This document shows positions 1 to 9,096 of a stretch of 64,000 nucleotides of DNA, one piece after another (position 1 is the first letter of the stretch; every line of letters starts with the position of its first letter). A model generated the notes under the pieces. That model searched no databases, was not told the origin of the DNA, and worked only from the letters and a program-made list of their open reading frames with translations. The stretch comes from CAUZIZ01 sp965218775 (GTDB lineage: Bacteria; Acidobacteriota; UBA6911; RPQK01; JAJDTT01): assembly GCA_965218775.1 (NCBI GenBank), contig CBDCLS010000006.1:1240001-1304000 (forward strand), in the 5' to 3' direction. The position numbers and the translations under genes were made by a program.

Positions 1-49
1 CACCCGAAGTGTTTACGTTAAATCTCAGTCCATCAACTCTCAAGAACAT

Positions 50-442
50 TTTCCCGACAGCGACACCGACTTGGCGGTGGCATCTTTGAAGACGAAGGGG
101 GGAGTCCAGACGTCCAGCCTGCCTTCAGGTGCCCGTTGACTTTGCGGCCACTCAGCTGGTTCTGAAGGTTCGTAGGCGAAAGGAGCCCCAAATCATGGGC
201 TGCTCAAGGCCCAAGCGCCAGTCAATAAGCCCAGCGAGGGCGGCGAGATTCGCCACTGTGGCAAACGTGTCTTTCCATGATCTGCCCATCCCTCCACCGC
301 ACCCTGTACGCTGCCTTGACCCAAATCTCATCCGGGTGATCAAACCTCGGCTGGGACAACGCTGTCGTTCCGCCGGCCTCTTCGAAAGACCGGCCAGCGC
401 TGTTGTGGCGGCAGTGGAGATGAATGAGCGACGTTTGATCAT
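50..442 (-). pseudogene. Remnant of a Tat-exported protein
   Basis: The minus strand opens at an ATG near 442 with a clear twin-arginine leader (MIKRRSFISTAATTALAG). After about 20 residues the reading frame stops resembling a protein. Further pieces appear in other frames, ending with a plausible C-terminus (GRLDVWTPPFVFKD) that stops near 50-55. This looks like an exported protein gene broken by small deletions and frameshifts. The family cannot be named from what is left. The Tat start is seen; decay is inferred from the frame changes. Confidence 0.4.
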
Positions 443-622
443 TTCGGATACCGTAGTCCCTTGACCTTGGTCTTGATCACCCAACTCCACATTTTGGCAT
501 CTCATCTTCACACCATCTTCGGCCGCTCCTCCATCGCGAAATCCTCAACGCAGGCCTGGCTACGCCTGCGGTTTCGCTCAATCGTTCCCGGTCAAATCTG
601 CGAAGTTATTTTTGCACGAACC

Positions 623-2323
623 CTAAATCCCACTCGGTTCCGTAGGTCCAAGCACGGGATCCTGACCCCGGTGGAAATTCTTGCCCATGAGGTATTTGAT
701 CTCCATTTCAACGTCGCGAATATACGCCCCGTCGATTACGTCAGGGTCGCGATCGGTCAACGTGATTTGCAGCGAGTTCTTACCCGTCATCGGCCAGTGC
801 TCCCGATCGAGATGATAAACCAACCAGTAACCAGAACCAGTACGGTAACGAGGCGCCCTCATGCGATAGGTCTGGTTAATCTTACGCAGCAGCGAACCGG
901 CCAGCTTCTTGCCATTGAGGCGGAAGACCACACGGTCCCTTTCGGTCGCATTTATGACGCGCACGCGAAGTAACGCTTCGTGAACACGGCCGACTTTGTC
1001 CCAGCGCTGCAAATCGTCGCTGACGGACAACTCCAAATCCACCGGGCGACCCACGTCAAGAGCCACCGGAAGCTGCATCTTCAGTCCCGGCTCAAGTACC
1101 GGCCTTTTGTAACGTCCTGTGGTTGTTGGTAAGAAGTAGAATTTATCCTTCGGAGCCATGACCTCCGGATCCGGCAGCTCGCGCAGTTTTTCGTAGAACG
1201 TGGCGTCATACGGCCAATTGTTAAACCAATGGGCCAAATACAGTCCGTCGACTCCCTGGGCCCAATAATTGGAGGCGGCGGCTCTTATCATCGCAATATT
1301 CGCCTCGCCGAGCCGATCCGAGTCAATGTGGCTGTGTAGGGCAGCGTGAATGCGGCACTTGGAGCCCTTGGCCGCTTGCACCAGAGGTCGGAAATCCGCC
1401 ATCTGATTCAGTAGCTCCGGCGATCCCAACGTCTGCCCGATGAGTACCTCGACGATGCCTTGACGGATCCACTCGCGGATGTCGAGCCCGATTGAGAGAC
1501 ATTCCTCGATGCTGGCCGGTATACGGATGGCGAGTTCTCGCTTCGGTCCACTTGCTTTCACGTCTCGATAGACGCGCGCGATCCAATCGGTCATGATTTT
1601 CCGCCCCTCGTTGACCTCGGCGGGATGAAAATAGTTGGAGCCGTAGTTGAGTTGAAGCTCCAGGCCATCCACCGGGTACCGCGTTAGCGTTTCGTGAATG
1701 AGCGCGAAGCGCTCATCTCGCACTTCCTGGTGCATGAAATCCAAATTGTCTCGGCCGGTAAAATCAGAATCCAGTCCACCCTTGACGCCAATCTCCAATT
1801 GCCGATTGTTGAACCGGAAATCCGAAGCGCGCGTGTCCTTTCCTTGCTCGCCGGTCCCTTGCTGAACTAACAACGTGGCGTAAAGCAGCATCCCTTTAGC
1901 ATGTGCGCGGTCGCAGATAATCTGCAGCGGGTCATTGCCCGCCTCAATCAATGCTTTCGCGTTCCGATGAGCGCGCATGAACACCAGGTGCGGCCACTTC
2001 CGCACGTTGTGACCCCAAAGCTCCCCGACTCTTGTATCGTGCAACACAGTGCGCCCATCGCCGAGACACAACATGATGGCTTCCACCGGAGTACCCACCA
2101 GTTCATCGACACCCGCCTCGAATTCCTCCTTCTGCATGGGAGGCTCGTACATGTATATCAGCGGATGTCTCCCGTCGTGATAGAACATGATGCGCGGTTT
2201 CCGCCTTTCGGCATCGGATGCCGCAGGCTTTGAAGAACCCTCAGCTCGGGCAACGGTGCAACTCATCAGAGCAGCGGCCGGAGTGACCGTGAGGAATCGT
2301 CGTCTAGTAGCCTTGGAAGACAT
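623..2323 (-). CDS. Tat-exported glycoside-hydrolase-like TIM-barrel protein
   Basis: The open frame extends to 2386, but the likely start is the internal ATG at 2323. It is preceded by GAGAGGTCCTCC and begins a twin-arginine leader (SSKATRRRFLTVTPAAALM). The mature part of about 540 residues resembles the putative glycosyl-hydrolase-like (GHL) barrels of Planctomycetes and Acidobacteria. Hints are an IMFYHDG strand, the DGLELQLNYGSNYFHP segment after a helix, and a YLAHWFNNWPYD segment late in the barrel. A beta-rich C-terminal domain follows. It probably acts on polysaccharide in the periplasm or outside the cell. The substrate is unknown. The truncated gene just upstream on the same strand has a similar C-terminus, so this may be the survivor of a tandem pair. 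Confidence 0.7.
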   Translation of the reverse strand: MSSKATRRRFLTVTPAAALMSCTVARAEGSSKPAASDAERRKPRIMFYHDGRHPLIYMYEPPMQKEEFEAGVDELVGTPVEAIMLCLGDGRTVLHDTRVGELWGHNVRKWPHLVFMRAHRNAKALIEAGNDPLQIICDRAHAKGMLLYATLLVQQGTGEQGKDTRASDFRFNNRQLEIGVKGGLDSDFTGRDNLDFMHQEVRDERFALIHETLTRYPVDGLELQLNYGSNYFHPAEVNEGRKIMTDWIARVYRDVKASGPKRELAIRIPASIEECLSIGLDIREWIRQGIVEVLIGQTLGSPELLNQMADFRPLVQAAKGSKCRIHAALHSHIDSDRLGEANIAMIRAAASNYWAQGVDGLYLAHWFNNWPYDATFYEKLRELPDPEVMAPKDKFYFLPTTTGRYKRPVLEPGLKMQLPVALDVGRPVDLELSVSDDLQRWDKVGRVHEALLRVRVINATERDRVVFRLNGKKLAGSLLRKINQTYRMRAPRYRTGSGYWLVYHLDREHWPMTGKNSLQITLTDRDPDVIDGAYIRDVEMEIKYLMGKNFHRGQDPVLGPTEPSGI

Positions 2324-2438
2324 GGAGGACCTCTCTTGATGCAACGTCCACGGATAAACAGGTTTACCGCAGGCGAACCGGATCACGGTGGGTCCGGTCG
2401 TCGTCTACTGCAACCCAACAAGAGACTTTCGAAGTAAT

Positions 2439-2984
2439 TCACGCGTAGTTCACGTGAATCTCCACATGCCGCACGACCAGCGGAGGTTTTATTTGCGGCT
2501 GGCTCTTCAGCAAACAGATGTGTACTTGGTGCGGACCGTAAGTGATCTTCTCCGCATCAAGTTTCCAAACCAACCAGCTCGTGTCAGCGACGTCGGATGG
2601 ATCGAGGGGATCTTCGTGGGCGGTGTTGCGCACCTCCGATCTGCCCAGCATCTCTGTGTCCAGTTCCACTTGCACCTTGTCTAAGGGGGAAAAGTGCTCC
2701 AGCTGAACCCGCAAGTCCACGCCCTCCAGTCGTGATTGTTTGGTGGCCTGAGCAAGGTCGTCGTACATAGGCAGACTGAAGGGGGGGCCTTCGTCCGTGA
2801 GTGTGTGGTACAACGCGACAGGTGTCTCTCCCAGTATCCGATCGTTCAGATCCGCACCAACCCAATCACCATTCTTGTGGATGTAACCGTGGACCGCGGC
2901 GAATATTTTGTCGGCGACACCGGCTCCGAGGTAGGACTCACGCTGTATTTGAAGTGGGTCTTCAGCCATTTTGGTAAGGGGCAA
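2439..2984 (-). pseudogene. C-terminal fragment of a GHL-type protein
   Basis: This 181-residue frame has no signal peptide and starts in mid-domain (YLGAGVADKIFAAVHGYIHK). Its end (VVRHVEIHVNYA) is similar in pattern to the C-terminus of the neighbouring 623-2323 protein (YIRDVEMEIKYLM). It most likely represents the last third of a paralogue whose N-terminal barrel has been deleted, since nothing related is seen upstream (3000-3690). Expression as an independent protein is possible but unlikely. Confidence 0.5.
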
Positions 2985-3692
2985 TCTTGTATGTCAATGC
3001 AATGGGAGGCCTGATCCTCTGGTCTAAAGAAGGCAGCGCTAGCTTTCTGGAGCCTGGGCTGAGTCTACCACATTGCACCATCTGCACAGGTCTTCGCGGG
3101 CACGGCAAACTTCTCGGTCCTTTGGACGAACTGGGATCCTCGATATGCCCTGTCTTTCTGCCCTTCCACCCATCGTCTCATCGCAGAGGTGAGAACCTAG
3201 TGGGAGGTGAAGATTAAGATAGTGTTTTCAAATCTCAGCCAATCCGCTTCAGTGATCTGAAAATCGGAAGAAGCTTCAGGTCTCCCGCGGAAACGTCGAA
3301 CGAACTGCCGCAGACGGCCTGGGCCAAGAGCAGTCATTCCGCGCAGACCAAGCGGTCATTCGACCACGAAAGTGGCTGAGAAGAATGGGTCGCCTTTTCG
3401 AGAAACAAGGACAAGGATGGCAGTTTCAAGCACACGACCAGCTTCGCAGCAAACGGTACTCTGAGTGTCAGCGGAAAAGGCGGATTGAATTCCGCCTATC
3501 CTTCCGATTTCTTACATCCGCCATCCTCTGAGATTGCCCTTCCAGATTCAAAGATCTAGTATTCTTGAGATAGGTTTCCCTGCAATCGAGAGACCCGCAT
3601 TGCTAGGCCACAGCGAACGGCCCCTCCTGGGAAACCCGTCCAGAGTCGCAGAAGCCTTGTCAGATTAGTGATCAGCGAGGTCTTAGAACTCG
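2985..3692. other. Intergenic stretch, no gene recognised
   Basis: About 700 bases with only short frames that look random. The one thing noted is a roughly 45-base motif at 3532-3580 that recurs at 8990-9042. Confidence 0.5.
3532..3580 (+). repeat. Short dispersed motif, copy 1
   Basis: The segment centred on AAGATCTAGTATTCTTGAGA closely matches 8990-9042 (CGATCTAGTATTCTCGAGAT), and both follow ATTGCCCTTCCAGA. A weaker version (GATTGCC, then GTTCTAGAATTTAGA) lies just upstream of the kinase stump at 20732. It may be a promoter region left behind by deleted genes or a tiny repeat; the two cannot be told apart here. Confidence 0.4.
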
Positions 3693-4115
3693 ATGGATGA
3701 GAGTAGACATATGGCGAGGCTAGTCTCAGTCAACGTCGGGCTGCCTCGCGCAGTCACTTGGAAAGGCAGGACTGTGACCACCGGCATATTCAAAGCTCCG
3801 GTAGACGGCCCGGTGGCACTTCGGCGGCACAATCTTGAAGGCGATGGCCAAGCCGACCTTTCAGTACACGGGGGTCCCACGAAGGCAGTCTACGTCTATC
3901 CAAGCCGGCACTATGACTTCTGGCGGTTCGAACTGGGGGACAGCAAGCTGGCTTGGGGCAGCTTTGGTGAGAACTTCACCGCCGATGGAGTCGAGGAGGA
4001 GACAGTTTGCATCGGTGATGAGTTTCAGGTGGGCAGCGCCAGAGTGGTCGTGACGGAACCCCGGATGCCCTGCTTCAAACTTGGGATTCGCTTTGGCCGT
4101 GCGGACATGCTGAAG
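3693..4115 (+). pseudogene. MOSC-domain protein (YiiM-like), 3' end lost
   Basis: The first 140 residues are a good MOSC domain of the YiiM type, which handles molybdenum cofactor or sulfur transfer. Visible motifs are LVSVNVGLPR at the start, DGQADLSVHGGPTKAVYVYP, WGSFGENFT, and MPCFKLGIRFGRADM. YiiM proteins are about 220 residues; here homology stops after the RFGRADM segment and the frame runs on as unrelated residues to 4187. From about 4120 the DNA encodes DoxX in another frame. The gene therefore lost its 3' third in a deletion that joined it to a DoxX fragment. Confidence 0.7.
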
Positions 4116-4117
4116 CT

Positions 4118-4408
4118 GGTCTCCCGTTCCACTCCCTCAATATGTGGCTCGTTCCCCTTCTGGAAGTTGTACTGGGAGGAATGCTGATCGTCGGCCTCTA
4201 TTCCCGTGTAGCGAGTCTCGTGGCAATTGTCATGATGATGGTGGCGGCCTACGTGCATCTTGTCGTTGACAATCCCGACCTGTTTCCGTTGCAGCCGGAA
4301 GCGCCGATCATTCCCTTGGTAACGATACTTCTCTGCTCGTATGTGTTCTCGGCCGGCGGTGGTTTGTGGTCCCTTGATCTGCGATGGCAGCAATCGGGTG
4401 CTACGTAA
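4118..4408 (+). pseudogene. DoxX-family membrane protein, 5' end lost
   Basis: The frame beginning near FHSLNMWLVPLLEVVLG is the C-terminal two thirds of a DoxX/DoxD-type small membrane protein: an LxPLLEVVLGGMLIVGL helix, then VASLVAIVMMMVAAYV, then a final helix around PLVTILLCSYVFSAGGG. The usual first helix and start are absent. The sequence upstream is MOSC coding sequence in another frame, so this is the right-hand side of a deletion junction at about 4108-4125. An ATG at 4142 could in principle give an 88-residue product. Confidence 0.65.
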
Positions 4409-4444
4409 CATGGGCAGGAAGCCACCGGTACCCAGCCTCTGGGG

Positions 4445-5071
4445 ATGAGACCGATGGAATTCTACGGCAGATTCATACTCCCGAGGCTTGTGCATTTCGC
4501 GTGCGGCCTCAAGCCGATCATGCGTCAACGGGAGAAAGTTGTACCGCTAGCCCGGGGACGGGTCCTGGAAATCGGTGTTGGGTCCGGCCTGAACCTGCCG
4601 TTTTACGATTCCATGAAGGTTACAAGACTGTGGGGCCTGGAACCCTCCTCGGAAATGAGAAGAGTTGCTGAGAGAGCAACGCACAGGGTCAGTTTCGAAG
4701 TCGAGTTGATCGGGCTGCCCGCTGATGAGATTCCCCTGGACGACGACGCGGTCGACACGGTCCTCATCACCTATACCCTTTGCACAATCTCCGAGTGCGA
4801 ACCGGCTTTGCGCGAGATGAGCCGCGTTCTGAAGCCAGGAGGAGAACTTGTGTTCTGCGAGCACGGCGCAGCCCCAGACGACAGAGTCCGCCGCTGGCAG
4901 GATCGTCTCAATCCTATTTGGAAGCGGATAGGAGGGGGATGCAACCTCAACCGTCCCATACCCGACCTCATCGAGCACGCCGGCTTCAAGGTTACGGACT
5001 TGGAGACGATGTACCTTTCTGGCTGGCGTCCAGCAAGCTTCAACTACTGGGGCACGGCGACCCACGCGTGA
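4445..5071 (+). CDS. Class I SAM-dependent methyltransferase
   Basis: A complete 208-residue protein with a UbiE/type-11 methyltransferase fold. Motif I is VLEIGVGSGLNLPFY (residues about 39-53), the acidic end of strand 2 is GLEPSSEM, motif II is AVDTVLITYTLCTI, and motif III is LKPGGELVFCEHG. The pattern CEHG...D...W...GGGCNLNR resembles METTL7-like and phosphatidylethanolamine-type methyltransferases, whose substrates are small thiols or lipids. It follows the broken MOSC/DoxX locus on the same strand and has no clear partner. Confidence 0.8.
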   Translation: MRPMEFYGRFILPRLVHFACGLKPIMRQREKVVPLARGRVLEIGVGSGLNLPFYDSMKVTRLWGLEPSSEMRRVAERATHRVSFEVELIGLPADEIPLDDDAVDTVLITYTLCTISECEPALREMSRVLKPGGELVFCEHGAAPDDRVRRWQDRLNPIWKRIGGGCNLNRPIPDLIEHAGFKVTDLETMYLSGWRPASFNYWGTATHA

Positions 5072-5320
5072 TGCTTCACTGAGGCCGGCAGTGAAAGAGA
5101 CCAATGCACCAGACAGGCCCGAAAGTGTGGTAGGCAAAATGGCCCCAACCATCCTCCCTACCATAGGATACTCTTACCTATTGAATCTAAAAGAGTTGTG
5201 GAGAAATATATGGCAAAGTCAAATGAGGGTCTTCTTCTACTAACGGTCGAGGCTGGGTGGCTAGTCTGTCTGAAAGGGGAGATTCAGGGCTCACACGACA
5301 GTTGTTGCCCGGAATCCTAA
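5072..5320. other. Intergenic stretch upstream of a miniature element
   Basis: Mixed-composition sequence with no protein-like frame. It ends in CTAA, the target duplication of the adjoining 175-bp element. Confidence 0.4.
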
Positions 5321-5495
5321 CCCGCATTTCTCATCGCCTGTCGTAGCGAGGCGTCGCAAGTGCCGTCCTGGCAAGGCTTGCGACCGAGGCCTCCGCAGTC
5401 GTACTTGTACAGTACGTCGAGGAGGCCGACCGAGCGAAACACAGCCAGGGCGGATGATTGCGGCGACGTAGTAGACCGGCGATGAGAAATGCGGG
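5321..5495 (+). mobile_element. 175-bp miniature inverted-repeat element, copy A
   Basis: One of five copies. It starts CCCGCATTTCTCATCGCC and ends with the exact reverse complement. It is flanked by CTAA on both sides (5317-5320 and 5496-5499). Inside lies a second dyad (GGCCTCC...GGAGGCC) around a TCGTACTTGTACAGTACG core. This copy differs from the others by at least one base (AAGTGCC for AAGGGCC). It encodes no transposase, so it must be mobilised in trans, if at all. Confidence 0.9.
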
Positions 5496-5499
5496 CTAA

Positions 5500-5895
5500 G
5501 CTAGCTGGCGGGAAGTGTCGTCCAGTTATCGTCCAGTCAGAAAGTTTTAGGATATCGTCAGAAATCACTCGATCAATGCGAATTTGAATGTCCGCTTGTA
5601 GGTGCGATTTCAATCAAATCGGGCGCTGTCTGTCAGATCGGGTGCCGACTATCACAGGTACAAGGTCCTCATCGGACGCGACGATTGATTCAGTTGATCA
5701 GCGCAACAGACCTCAGGTGGCTTCGGGCGTCCGGCTAGCGTCACTGTCAGAGGCAAGAACGGCTAGGGGTAGGAGTGTCCCTAACTGCTGCCTCCCCATC
5801 ACTTGGCGCTATGCGTCTTTCACTCTCTCGACGCTCGCCCTACTGTCCACGACCATCCTGAACCCATTCTCAAACTCCACCAAGGCCCACATCCT
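5500..5895. other. Intergenic stretch, no gene recognised
   Basis: Nearly 400 bases without a convincing gene. A short minus-strand stretch at 5810-5885 (ending MVVDSRASVERV in one frame) resembles 22935-22985 (MVVDSRARVERVG). This hints at a shared degraded sequence of unknown origin. Confidence 0.35.
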
Positions 5896-6348
5896 CTAGA
5901 GCGGATCATCCGGGGTCAGGATGCGTATGATCTTCGAAAAGCCAAGAATATCAGCGGGAAACCCCGGCGTGGCCACGATAGCGTTCGATTCCCGCTCCTG
6001 GGTCACCGCCGTCGCGGAGAACAGATCATCACCACTAGGTGCTCGTCCCGCCCCAGCCGGAATAAGGTCGTCGGCCGGGTTGGGACCCCCCCTACAACTG
6101 ACGACGAAAAGGCCTGTTGTATCTCCGGCGTCCGCGAGTTCTGCAAACAGCTCCTCTAGAAAGGTGGGCAGCGACGTTTTCGCTCCAAGGGTGAAGTCCA
6201 CCGTAAGCACGATCTCGTTCTCCTTGTCGTCGTAGGTCGCGGTGCAATCCTTCTCGCCACCGGGATTGGCAATGGCCACGCCACTTCGGATCTCATCGTT
6301 GTTGAAGCCAATGACGCTCCAGCCGGGCCCGCCCTCGTCTCCTCTCAC
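5896..6348 (-). pseudogene. C-terminal fragment of an exported multi-domain protein
   Basis: The 150-residue frame contains a RSGVAIANPGGEKDC strand pair followed by TLGAKTSLPTFLEELF. This is the pattern of a beta-sandwich domain often found near the C-termini of acidobacterial secreted proteins (GVAIANP... FLNELF). There is no signal peptide, and it begins four bases inside the end of the upstream propeller gene (GTGA overlap). The propeller gene itself lacks its normal C-terminus, so the two are probably halves of different genes joined by a deletion near 6345-6400. Confidence 0.5.
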
Positions 6349-7769
6349 CCCAACGTTAGGAATGCCCAGCAGTTCTTTGGTTTCCCATATCGCTTTGGGT
6401 TGCCTTCGGCATCCTGGATCTCCACACGAATACTGCCTGCAGCCGAGGTGGCGAAGTTCAGGAGCAGGTTCTCCCCCTGGAACATGAGAGGCTTCGTGAC
6501 CATCTCGCCCCCGAAGTAACCGGCGTGTACGGAGACGAACCCATCGGTCCGTAGGGTCATCCGCTCCAGATGGATGCTGGGAGAGGTGTAGTGCCGAGTC
6601 AGGTACAGCGAGAGCGTGTCTGGTGCCGTCTCGACGAGGCCCACGGCAGCCATGTTGGTGCGGGGCATCCAGTTGCGCTTGCCTCTTCCCGGACGGATGA
6701 AGGCTTCCATGAAACGGCGGCCCCAGTGCAGACCATCGCGGCTGCTGAGGAAGACCGTCTCCGAGACTCCGGGAGCCAGGGCACGGGGCGAGATGCTTCG
6801 CCAGGGCATGAAGCGCTTCGGGAAGGCTAGATAGATGTGGGGCGCCCGGAAGTAGGCAGTGGTAGCGTTGGTGTAGAGATGCTCGGTCCGTGCGTCACCG
6901 AAGTCCGCCCACTGGGGACTGCTCCAGTTGATGAAGTCATCGGAGCTGGCAAACTTGAAACTCCGGTTGCCGTAGTTATAAACGGGGAGGCCCTGGTGGC
7001 GATAGGCCGGACCCCTAGCTTTGGGATGGAGACCTCGATCGGAATCGCGGAAGAAGATGACGTACTTCTTCCGGAAGGAGTCCCAGAAGACCACGTTGAG
7101 GGCGTCGAAGGCGTTTCGGTGTAGCCCTTCCTCAATCAGCGACTTCTGCCCCTGTAGCTCAGTCCAATGCAGCCCATCGGGGGAAACCAGGGCCACCAGA
7201 GGGTAGCTGCTTCCTCCCACGGCCTTATAACGCTGGGCGTCGGGTGCCCCTGGGTTGCCGTCCTTGAAAACGTACATGCAGTCGGTGATCTTCTGGTCGC
7301 CCGGCTTATCCATCCACACGATGTTGTTATCCTGCGAACCCTGGAACTCGAACAGTCCGAGAGTGGGCTTTGTCCAACGGATTCCGTCCCTGCTCTCGGC
7401 ATAGGCGATCACAGCGGGATGGTCCTCCAGCACGTTCTCACTCTCTTGCAGGAGATCCTGGAGGGCATACTCGGCTAGGTTGCTGCCTTGGTAGTACATC
7501 CGGTAGAGGTCGCCGTCCTGGAACAAATTGAAGTAGGCACTGGTATTCCCCTCCCAAGGCTTATCCAGGGTCAGTACCTTCCCGGCAGATCGGGGCTCGT
7601 GCAGCTTGAGTCGCACGCCTTCCATGGAGTCGATGAGGTAGTCGTCCACGAACAGCTCCAGCCGGGAGTCGATGTCCAGGGGTTTGCATTCCTGCTCTGC
7701 TGCTCGGGCTCCTGTAGCCAGGCAGAAGACCAGGAACGACGCAACGACGGCCAACATTCTCTTCCTCAT
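6345..7769 (-). CDS. Secreted five-bladed beta-propeller protein, C-terminus truncated
   Basis: A 474-residue member of a beta-propeller family (GH32/43-like architecture, often annotated as hypothetical or glycosyl-hydrolase-like) that recurs seven times in this window. It has a Sec signal ending ATGARAAEQ, then the hallmark LELFVDDYLIDSM, PWEGN, DGDLYRMYYQGS, AYAESRDGIRWTKP, FDALNVVFWDS and a final blade ending GSIRVEIQDAEGNP. Full-length relatives at 40991 and 51003 continue with a beta-strand tail (LAGQRVRLRF...FYSFQF type). Here the tail is replaced by about 15 unrelated residues, so the C-terminus was lost in a deletion joining it to the 5896-6348 fragment. The fold may survive. Its upstream leader is shared with other family members. 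Confidence 0.75.
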   Translation of the reverse strand: MRKRMLAVVASFLVFCLATGARAAEQECKPLDIDSRLELFVDDYLIDSMEGVRLKLHEPRSAGKVLTLDKPWEGNTSAYFNLFQDGDLYRMYYQGSNLAEYALQDLLQESENVLEDHPAVIAYAESRDGIRWTKPTLGLFEFQGSQDNNIVWMDKPGDQKITDCMYVFKDGNPGAPDAQRYKAVGGSSYPLVALVSPDGLHWTELQGQKSLIEEGLHRNAFDALNVVFWDSFRKKYVIFFRDSDRGLHPKARGPAYRHQGLPVYNYGNRSFKFASSDDFINWSSPQWADFGDARTEHLYTNATTAYFRAPHIYLAFPKRFMPWRSISPRALAPGVSETVFLSSRDGLHWGRRFMEAFIRPGRGKRNWMPRTNMAAVGLVETAPDTLSLYLTRHYTSPSIHLERMTLRTDGFVSVHAGYFGGEMVTKPLMFQGENLLLNFATSAAGSIRVEIQDAEGNPKRYGKPKNCWAFLTLG

Positions 7770-7770
7770 T

Positions 7771-7850
7771 GCACATCCTCCATGGGGGGATCACGTTCCT
7801 CTTGAGGCCAGGCTATCTCGGTCGGAGGCATGGGATCAATAGCCTCAGGA
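7771..7850 (-). promoter_or_regulatory. Conserved 5' leader of propeller genes, copy 1
   Basis: The bases just upstream of the 6345-7769 start match the leaders of the fragments at 15061-15381 and 33465-33572. Shared blocks, reading towards the gene, are ATTGATC, then C-rich and CCGACCGAGATAGCCTGG, then CCCC, then GGAGGATG before the start. The GGAGG is the ribosome binding site. The GATAGCCTG block is a candidate regulatory or promoter element. Confidence 0.5.
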
Positions 7851-7941
7851 CGCTTGAAAGCAGAGTGCACAGAATATACCCGGATCTCTTCGGGTGTCGC
7901 GATCCCAGATTCGCCTATTGCAAAAGAGAGCGATTCCGTCG

Positions 7942-8421
7942 TTAGACCCGATGGTAGGTGCCGATGAGGACTGCCTGCTCTAAGATATGCCCTGCCATCG
8001 CTCTCTCTACTTGCGCTTTCGTCGGCTGCCCGAGATCAGGGAGAACCAGATCAAGGGCGTAGAGCTTATGGAAATACCGATGGGTCCCGATAGGGGGACA
8101 AGGCCCACCGTATCCGGTTCGCTTCCAGTCGTTGAGCCCTTCCAATGTCCCCGGGGGAAGGTCGCCTGGAGCAACCCCCTCGGGCAGTCCTGAGACACCC
8201 GGGGGAATGTCGTAGAGGACCCAATGGACCCACGTCATCTTGGGGGCCGCTGGATCAGGCGCATCGGGATCGTCCACGATCAGGACGAGACTCTTGGAGT
8301 TGACCGGAACACCTGTCCAGCTAAGTGGTGGCGAAATATCACCCCCGTCACACGTGTAGTGGACGGGCATTGCGGTATTTGACTGAAATGCGGTTGAGCT
8401 AAGGTTCAGCGCCATCAGCAC
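7942..8421 (-). CDS. YbhB/YbcL-family (PEBP) protein
   Basis: A complete 159-residue phosphatidylethanolamine-binding-protein family member. Signature segments are YTCDGGDISPPLSW, VLIVDDPDAPDP and WVHWVLYDIPP, then GYGGPCPPIGTHRYFHKLYALD, whose second half is the anion-binding pocket. Bacterial members are cytosolic or periplasmic and of uncertain function. It has no signal peptide. It is followed 17 bases upstream on the same strand by the 8439-8774 gene, so the two could be cotranscribed. Confidence 0.9.
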   Translation of the reverse strand: MLMALNLSSTAFQSNTAMPVHYTCDGGDISPPLSWTGVPVNSKSLVLIVDDPDAPDPAAPKMTWVHWVLYDIPPGVSGLPEGVAPGDLPPGTLEGLNDWKRTGYGGPCPPIGTHRYFHKLYALDLVLPDLGQPTKAQVERAMAGHILEQAVLIGTYHRV

Positions 8422-8438
8422 CCTCGCTTCTGGCTACA

Positions 8439-8774
8439 TCATACTCCGCCGCTCGAATTCCTGCTCCACGTCTCGGCACCCTCGTCACAGAGCCGATCGA
8501 ACAGCTCGCGGAGGGTCTCGTTGTCCTTGTGCCAGGGGAAAAGCAGGTTCTTCGCCTGTACCTTCTCCTCATTCACCTCCCAACCGAGCATTCCCAGAGC
8601 CTGGAAGTCCTCGCGGAAAACCGTTTCGAGTTCCTTCCGGAATTCAGGTCCCTGTGTCACCTCCAGAAACCGCACCTCACCCTGGGAGGAGGCCAGTACC
8701 AGACGCATGAAGTCCGGTGTGGTCGCCGCTGCGGCTCTGACAATCTGAATCAGTTGTTCGAAGCCAGGCGGCAT
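8439..8774 (-). CDS. Small hypothetical protein
   Basis: A 111-residue acidic protein with no recognised family, no signal and no membrane segment. It has amphipathic helices (FEQLIQIVRAAAATTPDFMRLVL) and the sequence QALGMLGWEVNEEKVQAKN. That second segment recurs as a fragment at 19601-19695 (LQALGMLDWEVLEERVQAKN), which supports it being, or having been, a real coding gene. Function unknown. Confidence 0.45.
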   Translation of the reverse strand: MPPGFEQLIQIVRAAAATTPDFMRLVLASSQGEVRFLEVTQGPEFRKELETVFREDFQALGMLGWEVNEEKVQAKNLLFPWHKDNETLRELFDRLCDEGAETWSRNSSGGV

Positions 8775-8795
8775 GGTTTCAGCCGTTGGGGAATC

Positions 8796-9008
8796 CTAAA
8801 CGCCTCGATCTGGAAGCGCCTCGTCAGCGAGCTTCCCTGAATACCCTAGGTTCTTCAGACAGGCAGAGATCTCTTGGTCGATCAGCACCCTATCAGACCC
8901 ATCCAAAGCTGCCTGGTCGAGCGAGGACGACCAGTCCGTGCCGTCTAGCGTCTTCTTGCGGGCCAGGCGGAAGCGGGTCTTACCCTGACATTGCCCTTCC
9001 AGACCCAA
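8796..9008 (-). CDS. Possible small protein or gene fragment
   Basis: A 70-residue frame (TLDGTDWSSSLDQAALDGSD... ISACLKNLGYSGKLADEAL) with protein-like composition but no recognised family. Its ATG lies inside the short dispersed motif at 8990-9042, so the start is doubtful. It may be the tail of a lost gene. Confidence 0.25.
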   Translation of the reverse strand: MGLEGQCQGKTRFRLARKKTLDGTDWSSSLDQAALDGSDRVLIDQEISACLKNLGYSGKLADEALPDRGV

Positions 9009-9042
9009 CGATCTAGTATTCTCGAGATAGACTTCCCTCTAT
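8990..9042 (+). repeat. Short dispersed motif, copy 2
   Basis: Matches 3532-3580 over about 45 bases (ATTGCCCTTCCAGA, then GATCTAGTATTCTCGAGATAG). It lies just outside the left end of the IS1182-type element. Confidence 0.4.
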
Positions 9043-9096
9043 CCTATTGGGTAGAAGATTATGCAAGATCCGCCAGAGTCAGAGCCGTGACTGCAA

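Noticed and set aside
5810..5885. MVVDSRA-VERV similarity between 5810-5885 and 22935-22985
   Set aside because: Too short and without context to name; could be a degraded repeat, so it is only mentioned in the gap entry.
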